This document shows, one piece after another, positions 43,396 through 52,280 of a DNA stretch of 64,000 nucleotides (positions are counted from its first letter, which is position 1; each line of letters begins with the position of its first letter). The position numbers were made by a program, and so were the translations under genes. Source of the DNA: Mycolicibacterium komossense. GTDB taxonomy: Bacteria > Actinomycetota > Actinomycetes > Mycobacteriales > Mycobacteriaceae. Under the pieces are notes generated by a model, which made no database searches, had not been told where the DNA came from, and saw only the letters and a list, made by a program, of their open reading frames with translations. Where the stretch lies: NCBI RefSeq assembly GCF_025822605.1, contig NZ_JACKTY010000031.1, positions 82,476 through 146,475 of the forward strand. The letters are read 5' to 3'.

Positions 43396-44175
43396 ATGGC
43401 AGTCACCGCCGCATCCGACAACACCGCCCGAGGCCGGGGACGCTGGCTCGCCGCGGCGGCCCTGTCCGCCGCGGCCGTCATGGGCCCGCAGGCGACCGCT
43501 GTGGCGGCAGCAGCCGTCGATCCGTCCTGCCCTGCTGCCGAAGTGGTCTTTGCCCGCGGAACATTCGAGGCACCCGGTATCGGCGGCACCGGTCAGGCAT
43601 TCGTCGACGCACTCAACGCCCGGCTCGGCAACGATCCGGTGGCCGTCTACGGCGTGAATTACCCTGCCTCGCTGGACTTTCCGGCCGCTGCAGACGGTGT
43701 GGTCGACGCCAGTAACAAGGTCGAGGAGATCGCCGCGACATGCCCGGAGACCAAAATTGTGCTCGGCGGTTACTCCCAGGGCGCGGCGGTGGCGGCGTAC
43801 ACGACCTTTGACGCGGTCCCCGCAGGACTGACGCTGCCGGACGGCACCGGGCCGATGCCCGCGCCCGTCGCCAACCACGTCGCCGCGGTGGTGCTGTTCG
43901 GCACGCCGGACAACTGGTTCCTGAATCTGGTCGACCACAACGCGCCGCCGGTCACCGTCGGACATCTCTATGCGAACAAGACGTTGCAGCTCTGCGCGCC
44001 CGGCGATCCGGTGTGCTCCCCCGGCGGGCTCGACCGCGCAGCACACAGTTCCTATCAGGACAACGGCATGGCCGACCAGGCCGCCGCCTACGTCGCCACC
44101 AAGCTGTCACCGGCGCCCGCGGGGCTTGCGTATGCTCGAAGCGGTGCTGGCCGGGCTGCCGGACCAACCGCTTGA
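43396..44175 (+). CDS. Secreted cutinase-family serine esterase (copy 2)
   Basis: 259 residues from ATG 43396. Codons upstream do not add a signal. The signal peptide covers about residues 15-40 (WLAAAALSAAAVMGPQATAVA). The catalytic Ser is S127 in GGYSQGA. The Asp is in CAPGDPVC and the His in AAHSSYQDNG. Disulfide Cys flank the domain. It is closer to the M. tuberculosis culp proteins than copy 1 in length and in the FARGTFEAPGIGGTGQAF start. It is an esterase or lipase at the cell surface. The C-terminal SGAGRAAGPTA is a short unstructured tail. The Ddn-like gene follows after 95 bp. Confidence 0.9.
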   Translation: MAVTAASDNTARGRGRWLAAAALSAAAVMGPQATAVAAAAVDPSCPAAEVVFARGTFEAPGIGGTGQAFVDALNARLGNDPVAVYGVNYPASLDFPAAADGVVDASNKVEEIAATCPETKIVLGGYSQGAAVAAYTTFDAVPAGLTLPDGTGPMPAPVANHVAAVVLFGTPDNWFLNLVDHNAPPVTVGHLYANKTLQLCAPGDPVCSPGGLDRAAHSSYQDNGMADQAAAYVATKLSPAPAGLAYARSGAGRAAGPTA

Positions 44176-44270
44176 GGGTGGTGAGATCTGCCGTGACGGC
44201 GTCGGAGAGGGAATATCCGGCCACCCCGCCTCTGCTGAACCGGTCAAACACCCCCGAAGGAGACCCCCTC

Positions 44271-44705
44271 ATGTCAGATGCCATCGACTTCGACGCGATG
44301 AACCGCCAGGTCATCGACGAGTTCCGCAAGACCGGTGGCAAGGCGGGCGGGATGTTCGAGGGGAAACCACTGGTGCTGGTGCACCATGTCGGCGCCAAGT
44401 CGGGCGTGGAACGCATTGCGCCGCTGGTGCCGCTGCTGGACTCGGATCGCATCTACATTTTCGCGAGCAAGGGTGGCGCCGATACCAATCCCGACTGGTA
44501 CCACAATCTGGTCGCCAACCCCGACACCGTCGCGGAGCTGGCCACCGAGAAGTTTCCGGTAACCGTTCGTGTGCTTGCCGGTGATGAGCGCGACGACGTC
44601 TACGCCAAGCAGGCCGCCGTAGAACCCCAGTTCGCCGAATACCAGCGCAAGACCAGCCGGCTGATTCCCGTCCTGGAGCTGCAGCGCCGCGCGGGCCGAC
44701 GCTGA
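44271..44705 (+). CDS. Deazaflavin (F420)-dependent nitroreductase-family protein (copy 1)
   Basis: 144 residues from ATG 44271, behind GAAGGAGA. The split beta-barrel core is recognisable: KPLVLVHHVGAKSGVERIAPLVPL, YIFASKGGADTNPDWYHNLVANP and the closing FAEYQRKTSRLIPVLEL. Ddn-family proteins bind F420 and reduce quinones or nitro compounds. Ddn itself activates pretomanid. Substrate and physiological role here are unknown. A second member lies at 55879-56292. Confidence 0.88.
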   Translation: MSDAIDFDAMNRQVIDEFRKTGGKAGGMFEGKPLVLVHHVGAKSGVERIAPLVPLLDSDRIYIFASKGGADTNPDWYHNLVANPDTVAELATEKFPVTVRVLAGDERDDVYAKQAAVEPQFAEYQRKTSRLIPVLELQRRAGRR

Positions 44706-44736
44706 TCCGTGCGCAGCCCGGGGGCTCCCGGGAGGC

Positions 44737-45123
44737 TCAGCCCGCGAACCCGAGCTTCAGATCGTCGTGCCCACGCCGTCGCGCGTCGGCCAGCCGCTGC
44801 CACAGGTCCGTTAACTCGACGTCGTTGGCCTGCCGCGGGCGGCGGTGATGGAACCTGCTCTGCTCGTAGCTCGCGGGACAGCGAAACCGGTGCAGCGTCA
44901 GGCAGAGCGCGGGCCAGCGCGATTCGAGCAGACTGTCGAGATCGACGACCAACCGGCTGCGCCTGTCGATGGCGTACCGGTTGCCGTCGAACGTCGCCGA
45001 CGTCGACTTCATGGTGGCGTCGAACAGATGCCAGCCGCCGTTGACGGTCCGCAGCCACACGGTGTCGACATCGCAGTGTCGACAGGGCGCGACGACGGAC
45101 GGGGCGCTGCTGCTGTGTTGCAT
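44737..45123 (-). CDS. Uncharacterised small Cys/His-containing protein
   Basis: 128 residues from ATG 45123. Codons upstream overlap the mmpL region antisense and are ignored. The N-terminus has PCRHCDVDTVWLRTV, a short metal-finger-like CxxC. A central DGNRYAIDRRSRLVVDLDSL stretch is followed by CLTLHRFRCPASY and a basic region (RFHHRRPRQ). It may bind zinc. No family is recognised. It lies between the Ddn-like gene (convergent) and mmpL. Confidence 0.6.
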   Translation of the reverse strand: MQHSSSAPSVVAPCRHCDVDTVWLRTVNGGWHLFDATMKSTSATFDGNRYAIDRRSRLVVDLDSLLESRWPALCLTLHRFRCPASYEQSRFHHRRPRQANDVELTDLWQRLADARRRGHDDLKLGFAG

Positions 45124-45181
45124 GCGCCAAACGCTACGAGTCGGGTCCGACAAAACCCGGCCAGACGCGCCGTGGCGGACC

Positions 45182-48076
45182 TCAGGTTGCGCTGTCTCCC
45201 GCGTCCGAATGCAGCAGTTCCCGGACGGCGGTGCGCGATCCGTACGGCCGCAGCATTCTGCTGGCCGGCCGCGGGCGCACATTCAACGGCCACCAGAACC
45301 AGCGGCCCAGCATCGCTGCCAGGGACGGCGTCATGAACGACCGAACGATCAAGGTGTCGAACAGCAGGCCGAGGCCGATCGTCGTACCGATCTGACCGAG
45401 CACGACCAGGTCGCTGAAGATGAACGACGACATGGTGGCCGCGAAGACCAGGCCGGCCGCGGTGACCACCCCGCCGGTACCACCCATCGCGCGGATGATG
45501 CCGGTCTTCAACCCAGCCCCGATCTCCTCCTGGAATCTCGATATCAGCAGTAGGTTGTAATCCGCCCCGACCGCCAACAGCAGGATGATCGCCAGCGGGA
45601 CCACGATCCAGTACAGCTCTATACCGAAGATGTACTGCCACACCAGAACTGACAGTCCGATGGATGCGCCCAGTGAGAGCGCCACCGTACCGACGATGAC
45701 GAAAGCCGCCACCAGACTTCGGGTGATGAAGATCATGATGAGCAGGATGAGTGCCATCGCGGCGATCGCGACGATCATCAGGTCGTACTTCGCCCCGTCC
45801 TGGATGTCCTTGTAAGTGGCCGCTGTCCCGGCGACGTAGATCTCCGCATCCGACAGTGGAGTGGCCTTGATGGCGTCGAACGCAGCGTCCTTGATGGCAT
45901 CGATATGCGAAATACCTTCGGGCGTAGCGGGCTTACCCTCGTGCGTGATGATCATCCTGGCGGCCTTGCCGTCGGGTGAGAGGAACAGCTTCAGACCGCG
46001 CTGGAAGTCGGGGTTGTCGAACGCTTCCGGCGGCAGGTAGAACGAATCGTCGTTCTTGGCGTCGTCGAAGGCCTGTCCCATCGCCGTCGAGTTCTTCAGC
46101 GCGTCCTGGCTCTGCGTATTCGTACCGGAGGTGGTGGCGTAGTTGTTCAGGATGAGATCGCGGTTGCGCTGTTGAATCTCGATCTGCGGCGGCAACAGCG
46201 CCAGCAGCTGCGGTTGGAGCGCGTCGAGTTTGTCCAGACTTGCCGTGATGGCTCCGAATTGATCTGTCAGCGCATCGATTCCGTCAAGGGAGTCGAATAC
46301 CGACCGCAACGCGTTGCACATCGGAATATCGAAGCAATGCGGCTCCCAGTAGAAGTAGTTGCGCAGCGGCCGGAACTGGTCGTCGAAGTTGGAGATCTTG
46401 TCCCGCAGGTCTTTCACGATCGTCACCGTGTCGTGGAAGGCTTGGGTCTGCTCATGCGTGGCATCGGAGCTCTGCTTCTGCAGTGCCAGCTGTTGTTGCA
46501 GAATGCCGATGGTGTTGTTGATCTCGTCAGCCTGTTTCAGCAGATCCTTGGCGCGGTCCTGCTGATAGCTGAGGTTCATGATCTGGCTCGAGCTCTGCGC
46601 GCTGATCTGAAATGGGATGGAGCTATGCGTGATTGGCGTACCCAGCGGCCGGGTGATCGACTGCACCAGCGCGATACCCTTGGTGTGCAGAACGGCTTTG
46701 GCGACACGTTCGAGCACCAGCATATCCGCCGGGTTGCGCATATCGTGATCAGTCTCGATCATCAACAGTTCCGGGTTCAGCCGGGCTTCGGAGAAATGAC
46801 GCTCAGCGGCGGTGTAGCCGATATTGGCGGGCGCCGAGTCCGGTAGGTAGGGACGCCCGTCATAGCTGGTCTTGTATCCCGGCAGAGCGAGCAGTCCGAT
46901 AAGGGCGATCCCGCACGAGACCACCAGGATGGGGCCGGGCCACCGCACGATGGCGGCGCCGGTACGGCGCCAACCATGGGCGCGCACTTTGCGTTTCGGC
47001 TCCAGGAGCCCGAACTTGCTGGCGATCAGCAGTACGGCCGGCCCCAGCGTCAGTGCTGCCACCAGAGTCACGAGTACGCCGAGGGCAGCTGGGATGCCGA
47101 GGGTCTGGAAGTACGGCAACCGGGTGAAGTACAGGCACGCCACCGCTCCGGCGATGGTCAGCCCCGAGCCGACGATGACATGCACGGTCCCGCGAAACAT
47201 GTCGTAATAGGCCGCTTCTCGTTCCATGCCCTTGTTACGAGCCTCGTGATAGCGGCCGACCACGAAGATCGCGTAGTCGGTACCTGCAGCAATCGCCAAC
47301 AGCGTCAACAGGTTCGTCGAATAGGTGGACAGTCCGATGAACCCGTAGTTGGCCAGCACGGCGACAACACCACGGGCGGCAGCCAACTCGACGGCAACCA
47401 CCAGCAGCATGATGAGCATGGTGAGAAACGATCGGTAGACGATCAGGAGCATCACCGCGATCACCAGGAAGGTGATGGCCGTGACCTCATGCGTACCCTC
47501 GCTGCCGACTTCGAAGTTATCGGTGATCAGCGGCGCCGCGCCGGTGACGTAGGCTTTGACCCCGGCAGGTGGGTCGCTCTTCTCCACGATCTCGCGGATG
47601 GAATCGACCGACTCATTGGACAACGCCTCACCCTGGTTGCCTCGCAGGTAGACCTGCACCAGGGCGGCCTTGCCGTCCTTACTTTGTGAGCCGCCCGCCG
47701 TCAGCGGGTCACCCCAGAAGTCCTGGACGTGCTCGACATGCTTGGTATCCGCGTTGAGCTTTTTCACCAGGGTGTCGTAGTACGCGTGGGCGTCAGCACC
47801 GAGGGGCTTGTCGCCTTCGAGCACGATCATGGCCGCGCTGTCGGAATCGAATTCACCGAACTTCTGTCCGATGTGCCTCATGGCCATGATCGACGGCGAA
47901 TCGGCGGCGTTCATGGACACCGATCGCTCGGCGCCGACGATTTCCAGCTGGGGCGAAATGACATTGGTCAACGCTGCGACGGCGACCCACACGAGCACGA
48001 TGGGCAGGGCCAGCCGCTGGATGAGTCGGGCCGCCCGGGAACGCTGGGCCTGCGGTGCCTCGCTGTGCTGGCTCAT
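45182..48076 (-). CDS. mmpL: MmpL-family RND transporter
   Basis: 964 residues from ATG 48076. RND architecture is visible: one N-terminal helix, a large periplasmic loop (about 55-185) with a VTGAAPLITDN end, helices 2-6, a second periplasmic loop and helices 8-12. The proton-relay Asp-Tyr pairs are in AGTDYAIFVVGRYHEA and VGADYNLLLISRFQEE. It ends without a long C-terminal cytosolic domain, as in MmpL4/5-like siderophore or drug exporters. Its ATG overlaps the mmpS stop by 4 nt (ATGA). It is probably controlled by the divergent TetR gene. The substrate (siderophore, lipid or drug) is unproven. Confidence 0.93.
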   Translation of the reverse strand: MSQHSEAPQAQRSRAARLIQRLALPIVLVWVAVAALTNVISPQLEIVGAERSVSMNAADSPSIMAMRHIGQKFGEFDSDSAAMIVLEGDKPLGADAHAYYDTLVKKLNADTKHVEHVQDFWGDPLTAGGSQSKDGKAALVQVYLRGNQGEALSNESVDSIREIVEKSDPPAGVKAYVTGAAPLITDNFEVGSEGTHEVTAITFLVIAVMLLIVYRSFLTMLIMLLVVAVELAAARGVVAVLANYGFIGLSTYSTNLLTLLAIAAGTDYAIFVVGRYHEARNKGMEREAAYYDMFRGTVHVIVGSGLTIAGAVACLYFTRLPYFQTLGIPAALGVLVTLVAALTLGPAVLLIASKFGLLEPKRKVRAHGWRRTGAAIVRWPGPILVVSCGIALIGLLALPGYKTSYDGRPYLPDSAPANIGYTAAERHFSEARLNPELLMIETDHDMRNPADMLVLERVAKAVLHTKGIALVQSITRPLGTPITHSSIPFQISAQSSSQIMNLSYQQDRAKDLLKQADEINNTIGILQQQLALQKQSSDATHEQTQAFHDTVTIVKDLRDKISNFDDQFRPLRNYFYWEPHCFDIPMCNALRSVFDSLDGIDALTDQFGAITASLDKLDALQPQLLALLPPQIEIQQRNRDLILNNYATTSGTNTQSQDALKNSTAMGQAFDDAKNDDSFYLPPEAFDNPDFQRGLKLFLSPDGKAARMIITHEGKPATPEGISHIDAIKDAAFDAIKATPLSDAEIYVAGTAATYKDIQDGAKYDLMIVAIAAMALILLIMIFITRSLVAAFVIVGTVALSLGASIGLSVLVWQYIFGIELYWIVVPLAIILLLAVGADYNLLLISRFQEEIGAGLKTGIIRAMGGTGGVVTAAGLVFAATMSSFIFSDLVVLGQIGTTIGLGLLFDTLIVRSFMTPSLAAMLGRWFWWPLNVRPRPASRMLRPYGSRTAVRELLHSDAGDSAT

Positions 48077-48549
48077 GCGGACTTGTCCAAGCAGTTGATG
48101 TAGCCGTTCACGTTGTTGGTGGACCTTTCGTCCTTGACGACATCGTTGGCGGTGATGCGGCAGCCGATCGAATCGCCGTCGCCCTGGGCGCGCAGATCCA
48201 CGAAGAGCGTCGGATCGTTCGTGGTCAGCTGGTGCGACCACGGCAGGGGTACGTCGTCGACGCGCTGAGGCTGGGCGCGTTCGTCGAGCCAGTTGATGGT
48301 CGCCGTGGAGCCCGGACTGCCGAAGACTTCGAGCAGTACCCGCTTGGGGTGGTAGCCGGTGTTCTCCAGCGCATCGGCGGCGGGCCGCGACACCGCATTG
48401 TCAGAACCGAAGATTCCGTGCAACCGGTACACACTGAAGGACACGACCGCGACCACGACGACCGCCACGATGATCGTCCAGCGCCGTCTGACCAGACCCC
48501 CGACCGAAACCCTGCTCACCCGAACGCCTCTCGAAAGTCTGGCTACCAC
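48073..48549 (-). CDS. mmpS: MmpS-family accessory membrane protein
   Basis: 158 residues from GTG 48549. In-frame GTG codons a little downstream are alternatives. There is one membrane segment (RRRWTIIVAVVVVAVVSFSVYRL), then an exported domain with PKRVLLEVFGSPGSTATINWLD, two Cys at GCRI and INCLD, and the DVVKDERSTNNVNGYINCLDKSA end typical of MmpS4/MmpS5-type partners. It assists its MmpL in export. It is coupled to mmpL by an ATGA overlap and divergent from the TetR gene across a palindrome. Confidence 0.92.
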   Translation of the reverse strand: MVARLSRGVRVSRVSVGGLVRRRWTIIVAVVVVAVVSFSVYRLHGIFGSDNAVSRPAADALENTGYHPKRVLLEVFGSPGSTATINWLDERAQPQRVDDVPLPWSHQLTTNDPTLFVDLRAQGDGDSIGCRITANDVVKDERSTNNVNGYINCLDKSA

Positions 48550-48578
48550 TCTGCCTGAGAGTGGGCTGAGACGAAACG

Positions 48579-48592
48579 GTACGGTACCGTAC
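48579..48592. promoter_or_regulatory. 14-bp palindrome between mmpS and the TetR gene (candidate operator)
   Basis: GTACGGTACCGTAC is a perfect palindrome 30 bp upstream of mmpS and 68 bp upstream of the TetR start. Position and symmetry fit an operator bound by the TetR protein, repressing both directions. Confidence 0.7.
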
Positions 48593-48660
48593 GGAGCGCC
48601 GCAACCGCCCAGACGTCTTGCGCTTACGGTGGAAATCTGCTCTTCAATCGAGGTGAGCCC

Positions 48661-49266
48661 ATGTTTTCCGATTCGCCGAACAACCCCTCCGCCTCGCCGC
48701 CGGAATGCTGGACGGCGCGTGAAGCCGAGTTGTTGGCCGTGACGCTGCGGCTCCTACAGACCCACGGTTACGACCGCTTGACCGTCGAAGCCGTGGCGAG
48801 CGAAGCCAAGGCGAGTAAGGCCACGATGTACCGGCGCTGGCCGTCGAAAGCCGATCTCGTGCTGGCCGCGTTCATTCACGGCACCAAGGAGTCGGCCGTC
48901 GCGCCGCGCACCGGATCCCTGCGCGGCGACCTGCTGGCCATCGGCGCGTCGGTGTGCCAGTCACTGCGCGAGCACACCAGCACCATGCGGGCGGTGCTGA
49001 ACGAGATGTCCCACAGCTCCGCGCTGAGTGCGGCGATGCAGGACAATTTCGTCCATCACCGCAACGTCCTGATGAATGAGGTCCTCTGCGAAGCGGTCGA
49101 GCGCGGCGAGATCGATGCCGGCGTCATCAACCCGGAAATCTGGGACACGTTGCCCGGTTACCTCGTGTTCCGGTCGATGGTTGCCGATCGACCGCCGACC
49201 GAGGAGACCGTCAGCATGTTGGTGGACGAGGTTCTGCTGCCGAGCCTGCAGCGCACCCGCAGCTAA
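48661..49266 (+). CDS. TetR-family regulator of the adjacent mmpS-mmpL operon
   Basis: 201 residues. The N-terminal helix-turn-helix is LLQTHGYDRLTVEAVASEAK followed by ASKATMYRRWPSKADLVLAA, as in TetR repressors. The C-terminal ligand domain resembles the TetR_C_16-like shape (ALSAAMQDNFVHHRNVLMNE). It is divergent from mmpS, with the 14-bp palindrome between them, so it most likely represses the exporter until a ligand binds. Other mycobacteria use TetR or MarR repressors for mmpS/mmpL pairs. Confidence 0.9.
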   Translation: MFSDSPNNPSASPPECWTAREAELLAVTLRLLQTHGYDRLTVEAVASEAKASKATMYRRWPSKADLVLAAFIHGTKESAVAPRTGSLRGDLLAIGASVCQSLREHTSTMRAVLNEMSHSSALSAAMQDNFVHHRNVLMNEVLCEAVERGEIDAGVINPEIWDTLPGYLVFRSMVADRPPTEETVSMLVDEVLLPSLQRTRS

Positions 49267-49320
49267 CCGGGTGGTTGACCGGCCGTCCGCCGGCCCGGTC
49301 GCGGCGTAACGTTTCCGGGC

Positions 49321-50700
49321 GTGGCTGAGACGGGATCGGCGGCTTCATCGGTACTCGAGCGGCTTCCGGTCACCGGATGGCACCGACGGCTGGTGGTTCT
49401 GGTCGGCCTCGGCACCTTCTTCGATCTCTACGAGGTGTTCCTCGGCGGCGTACTCGCCCCGGTGCTCGCCAAGGAGTTCGGGCTCGGATCCACTGGCAAG
49501 GCGCTGGTTATCGCCGCGGGTTTCGCCGGAATGTTCGTCGGCGCGAATGTTCTCTCGGTGGCAGCGGACCGGCTTGGCCGGCGCCGGGTGTTCATCCTCA
49601 ATCTGCTTGTCTACTCGTTGTTCTCACTGGCCGCAGCGTTCTCACCGAATATCGAGACCTTCCTGATCCTGCGCTTCCTCGCGGGTATGGGACTGGGCGC
49701 CGAGCTGGTTCTCGTCGATGCGTATCTGGCCGAGTTCGCGCCCAGCCGCGTGCGCGGGCGAATGACGGCTTGGGCCTACACGATCGGCTTCCTCGGAGTG
49801 CCGTTGGCCGCGCTACTGGGCGGCAGGCTGGTCGCACGCCAGGAGTTGTTCGGCATCGACGGGTGGCGCTGGCTTCTGGTGTTCGGCGGACTCGGCGCAG
49901 TGTTGGTGTTGGCGCTGCGCACACAACTGCCGGAGTCACCGCGGTGGCTGGAGAGTCGCGGCCGCGACGCCGAGGCCCGGAACGTCGTCGCCGCGATCGT
50001 GCGCAAGGTCGCGCCCCAGACACCGCTGCCGCCGGCCCCTGCCGCCTCCGATATCGCCGCCCTGGGTGACGACGAAGCACCCAGCGTCGGCGAGGTACTG
50101 CGAATTGCTTTCCGCGATTACCGTTCCCGCACAGTGATGCTGGTGATCTTTCAGATCCTGCAGACTGTTGCCTATTACGGATTCGCGACACTCGCTCCAC
50201 TTGTGTTGGTGAGCAAGGGATTCACGGTCACCGATTCGCTGGGCTATGCGGCGCTGAGCTTCGCGGGCTACCCGCTGGGTTCGCTCGTGTCGGTCCCGCT
50301 GGTCGAACGGTTCGAGCGCAAGTACCTCATCATCGCCGCGGCTCTGGGTATCGCCGTGTTCGGCATCGTGTTCGCCGCAGCCGGGAGCGTCATGGTGATC
50401 GTCGCCGCCGGGTTCCTGCTGACGGCAGTCTCGAATGTGTTCTCCAACGCGTTCCACATCTATCAGGCCGAAATCTTCCCCACCGCGATCCGTACCACTG
50501 CAAGCGGTATCGCGTACTCCCTGTCCCGCGCGACGTCCACGGTGTTGCCCTTCGTCGCGGTGCCCGCGCTGGCGACACTCGGCCCGGTGGCGGTGTTCTC
50601 CGGGTCGGCGGTGTTGATCGTGCTGCTGTGCCTCGACGTGGCTGTGCTCGGGCCACGCAGTACCGGGCTCGAATTGGAACACGTGCAACAGATCTCGTAA
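49321..50700 (+). CDS. MFS transporter (sugar/aromatic-acid porter-like)
   Basis: 459 residues from GTG 49321. Twelve membrane segments. LGTFFDLYEVFLGGVLAPVLA in helix 1, ADRLGRRRVFILN in loop 2-3, GMGLGAELVLVDAYLAEFAPSRVRGR in helices 4-5, and PESPRWLESRGR before helix 7 are signatures of the sugar porter/benzoate:H+ symporter group. A PAPAAS-type insert lies in the central loop. The substrate is unknown. It follows the TetR gene by 55 bp in the same direction, so it might share its transcript. Confidence 0.88.
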   Translation: MAETGSAASSVLERLPVTGWHRRLVVLVGLGTFFDLYEVFLGGVLAPVLAKEFGLGSTGKALVIAAGFAGMFVGANVLSVAADRLGRRRVFILNLLVYSLFSLAAAFSPNIETFLILRFLAGMGLGAELVLVDAYLAEFAPSRVRGRMTAWAYTIGFLGVPLAALLGGRLVARQELFGIDGWRWLLVFGGLGAVLVLALRTQLPESPRWLESRGRDAEARNVVAAIVRKVAPQTPLPPAPAASDIAALGDDEAPSVGEVLRIAFRDYRSRTVMLVIFQILQTVAYYGFATLAPLVLVSKGFTVTDSLGYAALSFAGYPLGSLVSVPLVERFERKYLIIAAALGIAVFGIVFAAAGSVMVIVAAGFLLTAVSNVFSNAFHIYQAEIFPTAIRTTASGIAYSLSRATSTVLPFVAVPALATLGPVAVFSGSAVLIVLLCLDVAVLGPRSTGLELEHVQQIS

Positions 50701-50853
50701 ACGTGCGGCACGCCGAGGCGATCGGCCGTTTCGGTCGGCCTGGAAATACACAGTGAGTCCCCACTGTTATCCAAGTTTGACCCAACTGTCACATGGGTAA
50801 CTGTAGTAACAGCGTGAGGACGCTCACGCCGCATCCTGACCGCGAAGAAAGAG

Positions 50854-50874
50854 ATGAATGGATCACGTGAATGA
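50854..50874 (+). other. Six-codon mini-ORF overlapping the next gene's start
   Basis: ATG 50854 reads M-N-G-S-R-E and stops at TGA 50872-50874, sharing ATGA with the ATG at 50871. A GAAGAAAG-like purine run precedes the first ATG. Ribosomes finishing the hexapeptide could re-start on the larger gene, which lacks its own good ribosome binding site. Confidence 0.45.
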
Positions 50875-51365
50875 ACACCGTCCTGTATTTCAGCGCCAAT
50901 GGCGCCGTGTATGAAACCCGGGCCTACACAAAGGTCGATATCGATCAGCTCGTCGCCGACCAGGGCCTGCAGTGCCTGACCAGCCCTGACCGCCAGTTCG
51001 ACTTCTGGTTCAGCCCGACGACTCGTCCGTGTCAACGCCAGATCAACCGCAGCGCCACTGAAATACTCATGGCCACAACATCTTTCACCGCCAAGACGGT
51101 GCCATTGCTCCGCGGTGGCGTCGTCGTCGCCACCCATGATGCCGATGGTGACCTCGACGGTCTCAGCTGGCAACAGCTCGACCTACTGGTGCAGAAGAGT
51201 CGCTCACTGACCAAGCGTGACGACCGGATGCTCGACCGGCGGATCGCCAGGGCTGTGCGCCACCGGCGCCGCGTCGTCGAAGCCGCCAAACCTACGCTGG
51301 TGCCCCAGCCGCAACCGACTCGCCCGGCGCCGGTCGACGTGCCGCCGACCACGAGGGCCGCGTAA
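50871..51365 (+). CDS. Uncharacterised protein
   Basis: 164 residues from ATG 50871. The N-terminus (TVLYFSANGAVYETRAYTKV) and the DFWFSPTTRPCQRQINRSAT segment look like a small mixed alpha/beta domain seen in mycobacterial hypothetical proteins. The second half is highly charged (LLVQKSRSLTKRDDRMLDRRI) and ends in a Pro/Thr-rich tail (PQPQPTRPAPVDVPPTTRAA). I recognise no known function. A six-codon upstream ORF may couple its translation. The 170-bp region before it is AT-richer than its surroundings and includes a TTGACC. Confidence 0.6.
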   Translation: MNTVLYFSANGAVYETRAYTKVDIDQLVADQGLQCLTSPDRQFDFWFSPTTRPCQRQINRSATEILMATTSFTAKTVPLLRGGVVVATHDADGDLDGLSWQQLDLLVQKSRSLTKRDDRMLDRRIARAVRHRRRVVEAAKPTLVPQPQPTRPAPVDVPPTTRAA

Positions 51366-51416
51366 CCACCGACGCCCTCTACGCACCCCTGCACCGAGCG
51401 CTTCTAGGCTGAGCGG

Positions 51417-52280
51417 GTGAGTGCACGCGGCTGGGCATTGTTCGCCGCGATGAGCGTCATCTGGGGTATCCCCTACCTGCTGATCAAGATCGCCGTTGCC
51501 GGCGTTTCCGTCCCGGTACTCGTGCTGACCAGGACGGCCGTCGGGGCCCTGGTGCTGCTGCCGCTGGCGTTGTCGCGGGCGGCGTGGCGACCGGTGCTGG
51601 CCCACTGGAAGCCGGTGCTGGCATTCGCGTTCTTCGAGATCGTCGCGGCCTGGTTCCTGCTGACCGACGCCGAGCGGCACATCACCAGCTCGTTGACCGG
51701 CCTCCTGATCGCCGCCGCCCCCATCATCGCGACGGTGCTCGACCGGTTCACCGGAGGTGAGCGCCGCCTCGGCCGGGGCCGAATCCTCGGTTTGGGCATC
51801 GGCTTTGGCGGGGTGGCGGTGCTGGCCGGCCCCAGCCTGGCGGGTAGCACCGGCCCGGTGCTCGAAGTACTGCTCGTCGCCGTGTGTTACGCGATCGCCC
51901 CACTGGTGGCCGCCCGTTGCCTCAGTGACGTGCCTGCCCTGCCGATGACCGCGGCATGCCTCGGTGTGGCCGCGCTGATCTACTCGCTGCCCGCCGCGGC
52001 GACCTGGCCGCAGCAGGTGCCCTCCACCACGGTGCTGGTGGCACTGGCCGCGTTGGCCGTCATCTGCACCGCACTGGCGTTCGTCGTCTTCTTCGCGCTC
52101 ATCCGGGAGGTCGGTGCCGCCCGCGCCCTGATGTTCACCTATGTCAACCCGGTGGTGGCCCTGACGGCAGGGGTCATCGTCCTCGGCGAGCCACTGACGG
52201 TCTGGAACATCGCCGGTCTGGCGCTGATCCTCGTGGGGCTGTTCCTGGCCACCCGCAAACCGGCCGGGCAGACCGCCTAG
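51417..52280 (+). CDS. EamA/DMT-family exporter
   Basis: 287 residues from GTG 51417. Ten membrane segments arranged as two EamA halves: the first begins WALFAAMSVIWGIPYLLIKIAV, the second includes VLLVAVCYAIAPLVAARCL, with the conserved internal ALIREVGAARALMFTYVNPVVALTAGVIVLGE end. Drug/metabolite transporters of this group export amino acids, nucleosides or unknown small molecules. It overlaps the stop of the convergent aldo/keto reductase gene by 4 nt. Confidence 0.88.
   Translation: MSARGWALFAAMSVIWGIPYLLIKIAVAGVSVPVLVLTRTAVGALVLLPLALSRAAWRPVLAHWKPVLAFAFFEIVAAWFLLTDAERHITSSLTGLLIAAAPIIATVLDRFTGGERRLGRGRILGLGIGFGGVAVLAGPSLAGSTGPVLEVLLVAVCYAIAPLVAARCLSDVPALPMTAACLGVAALIYSLPAAATWPQQVPSTTVLVALAALAVICTALAFVVFFALIREVGAARALMFTYVNPVVALTAGVIVLGEPLTVWNIAGLALILVGLFLATRKPAGQTA

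Noticed and set aside
44715..44732. GC-rich hairpin between the Ddn-like and Cys/His protein genes as a terminator
   Set aside because: CCCGGG self-complementarity is short and common at this base composition; not strong enough to list.
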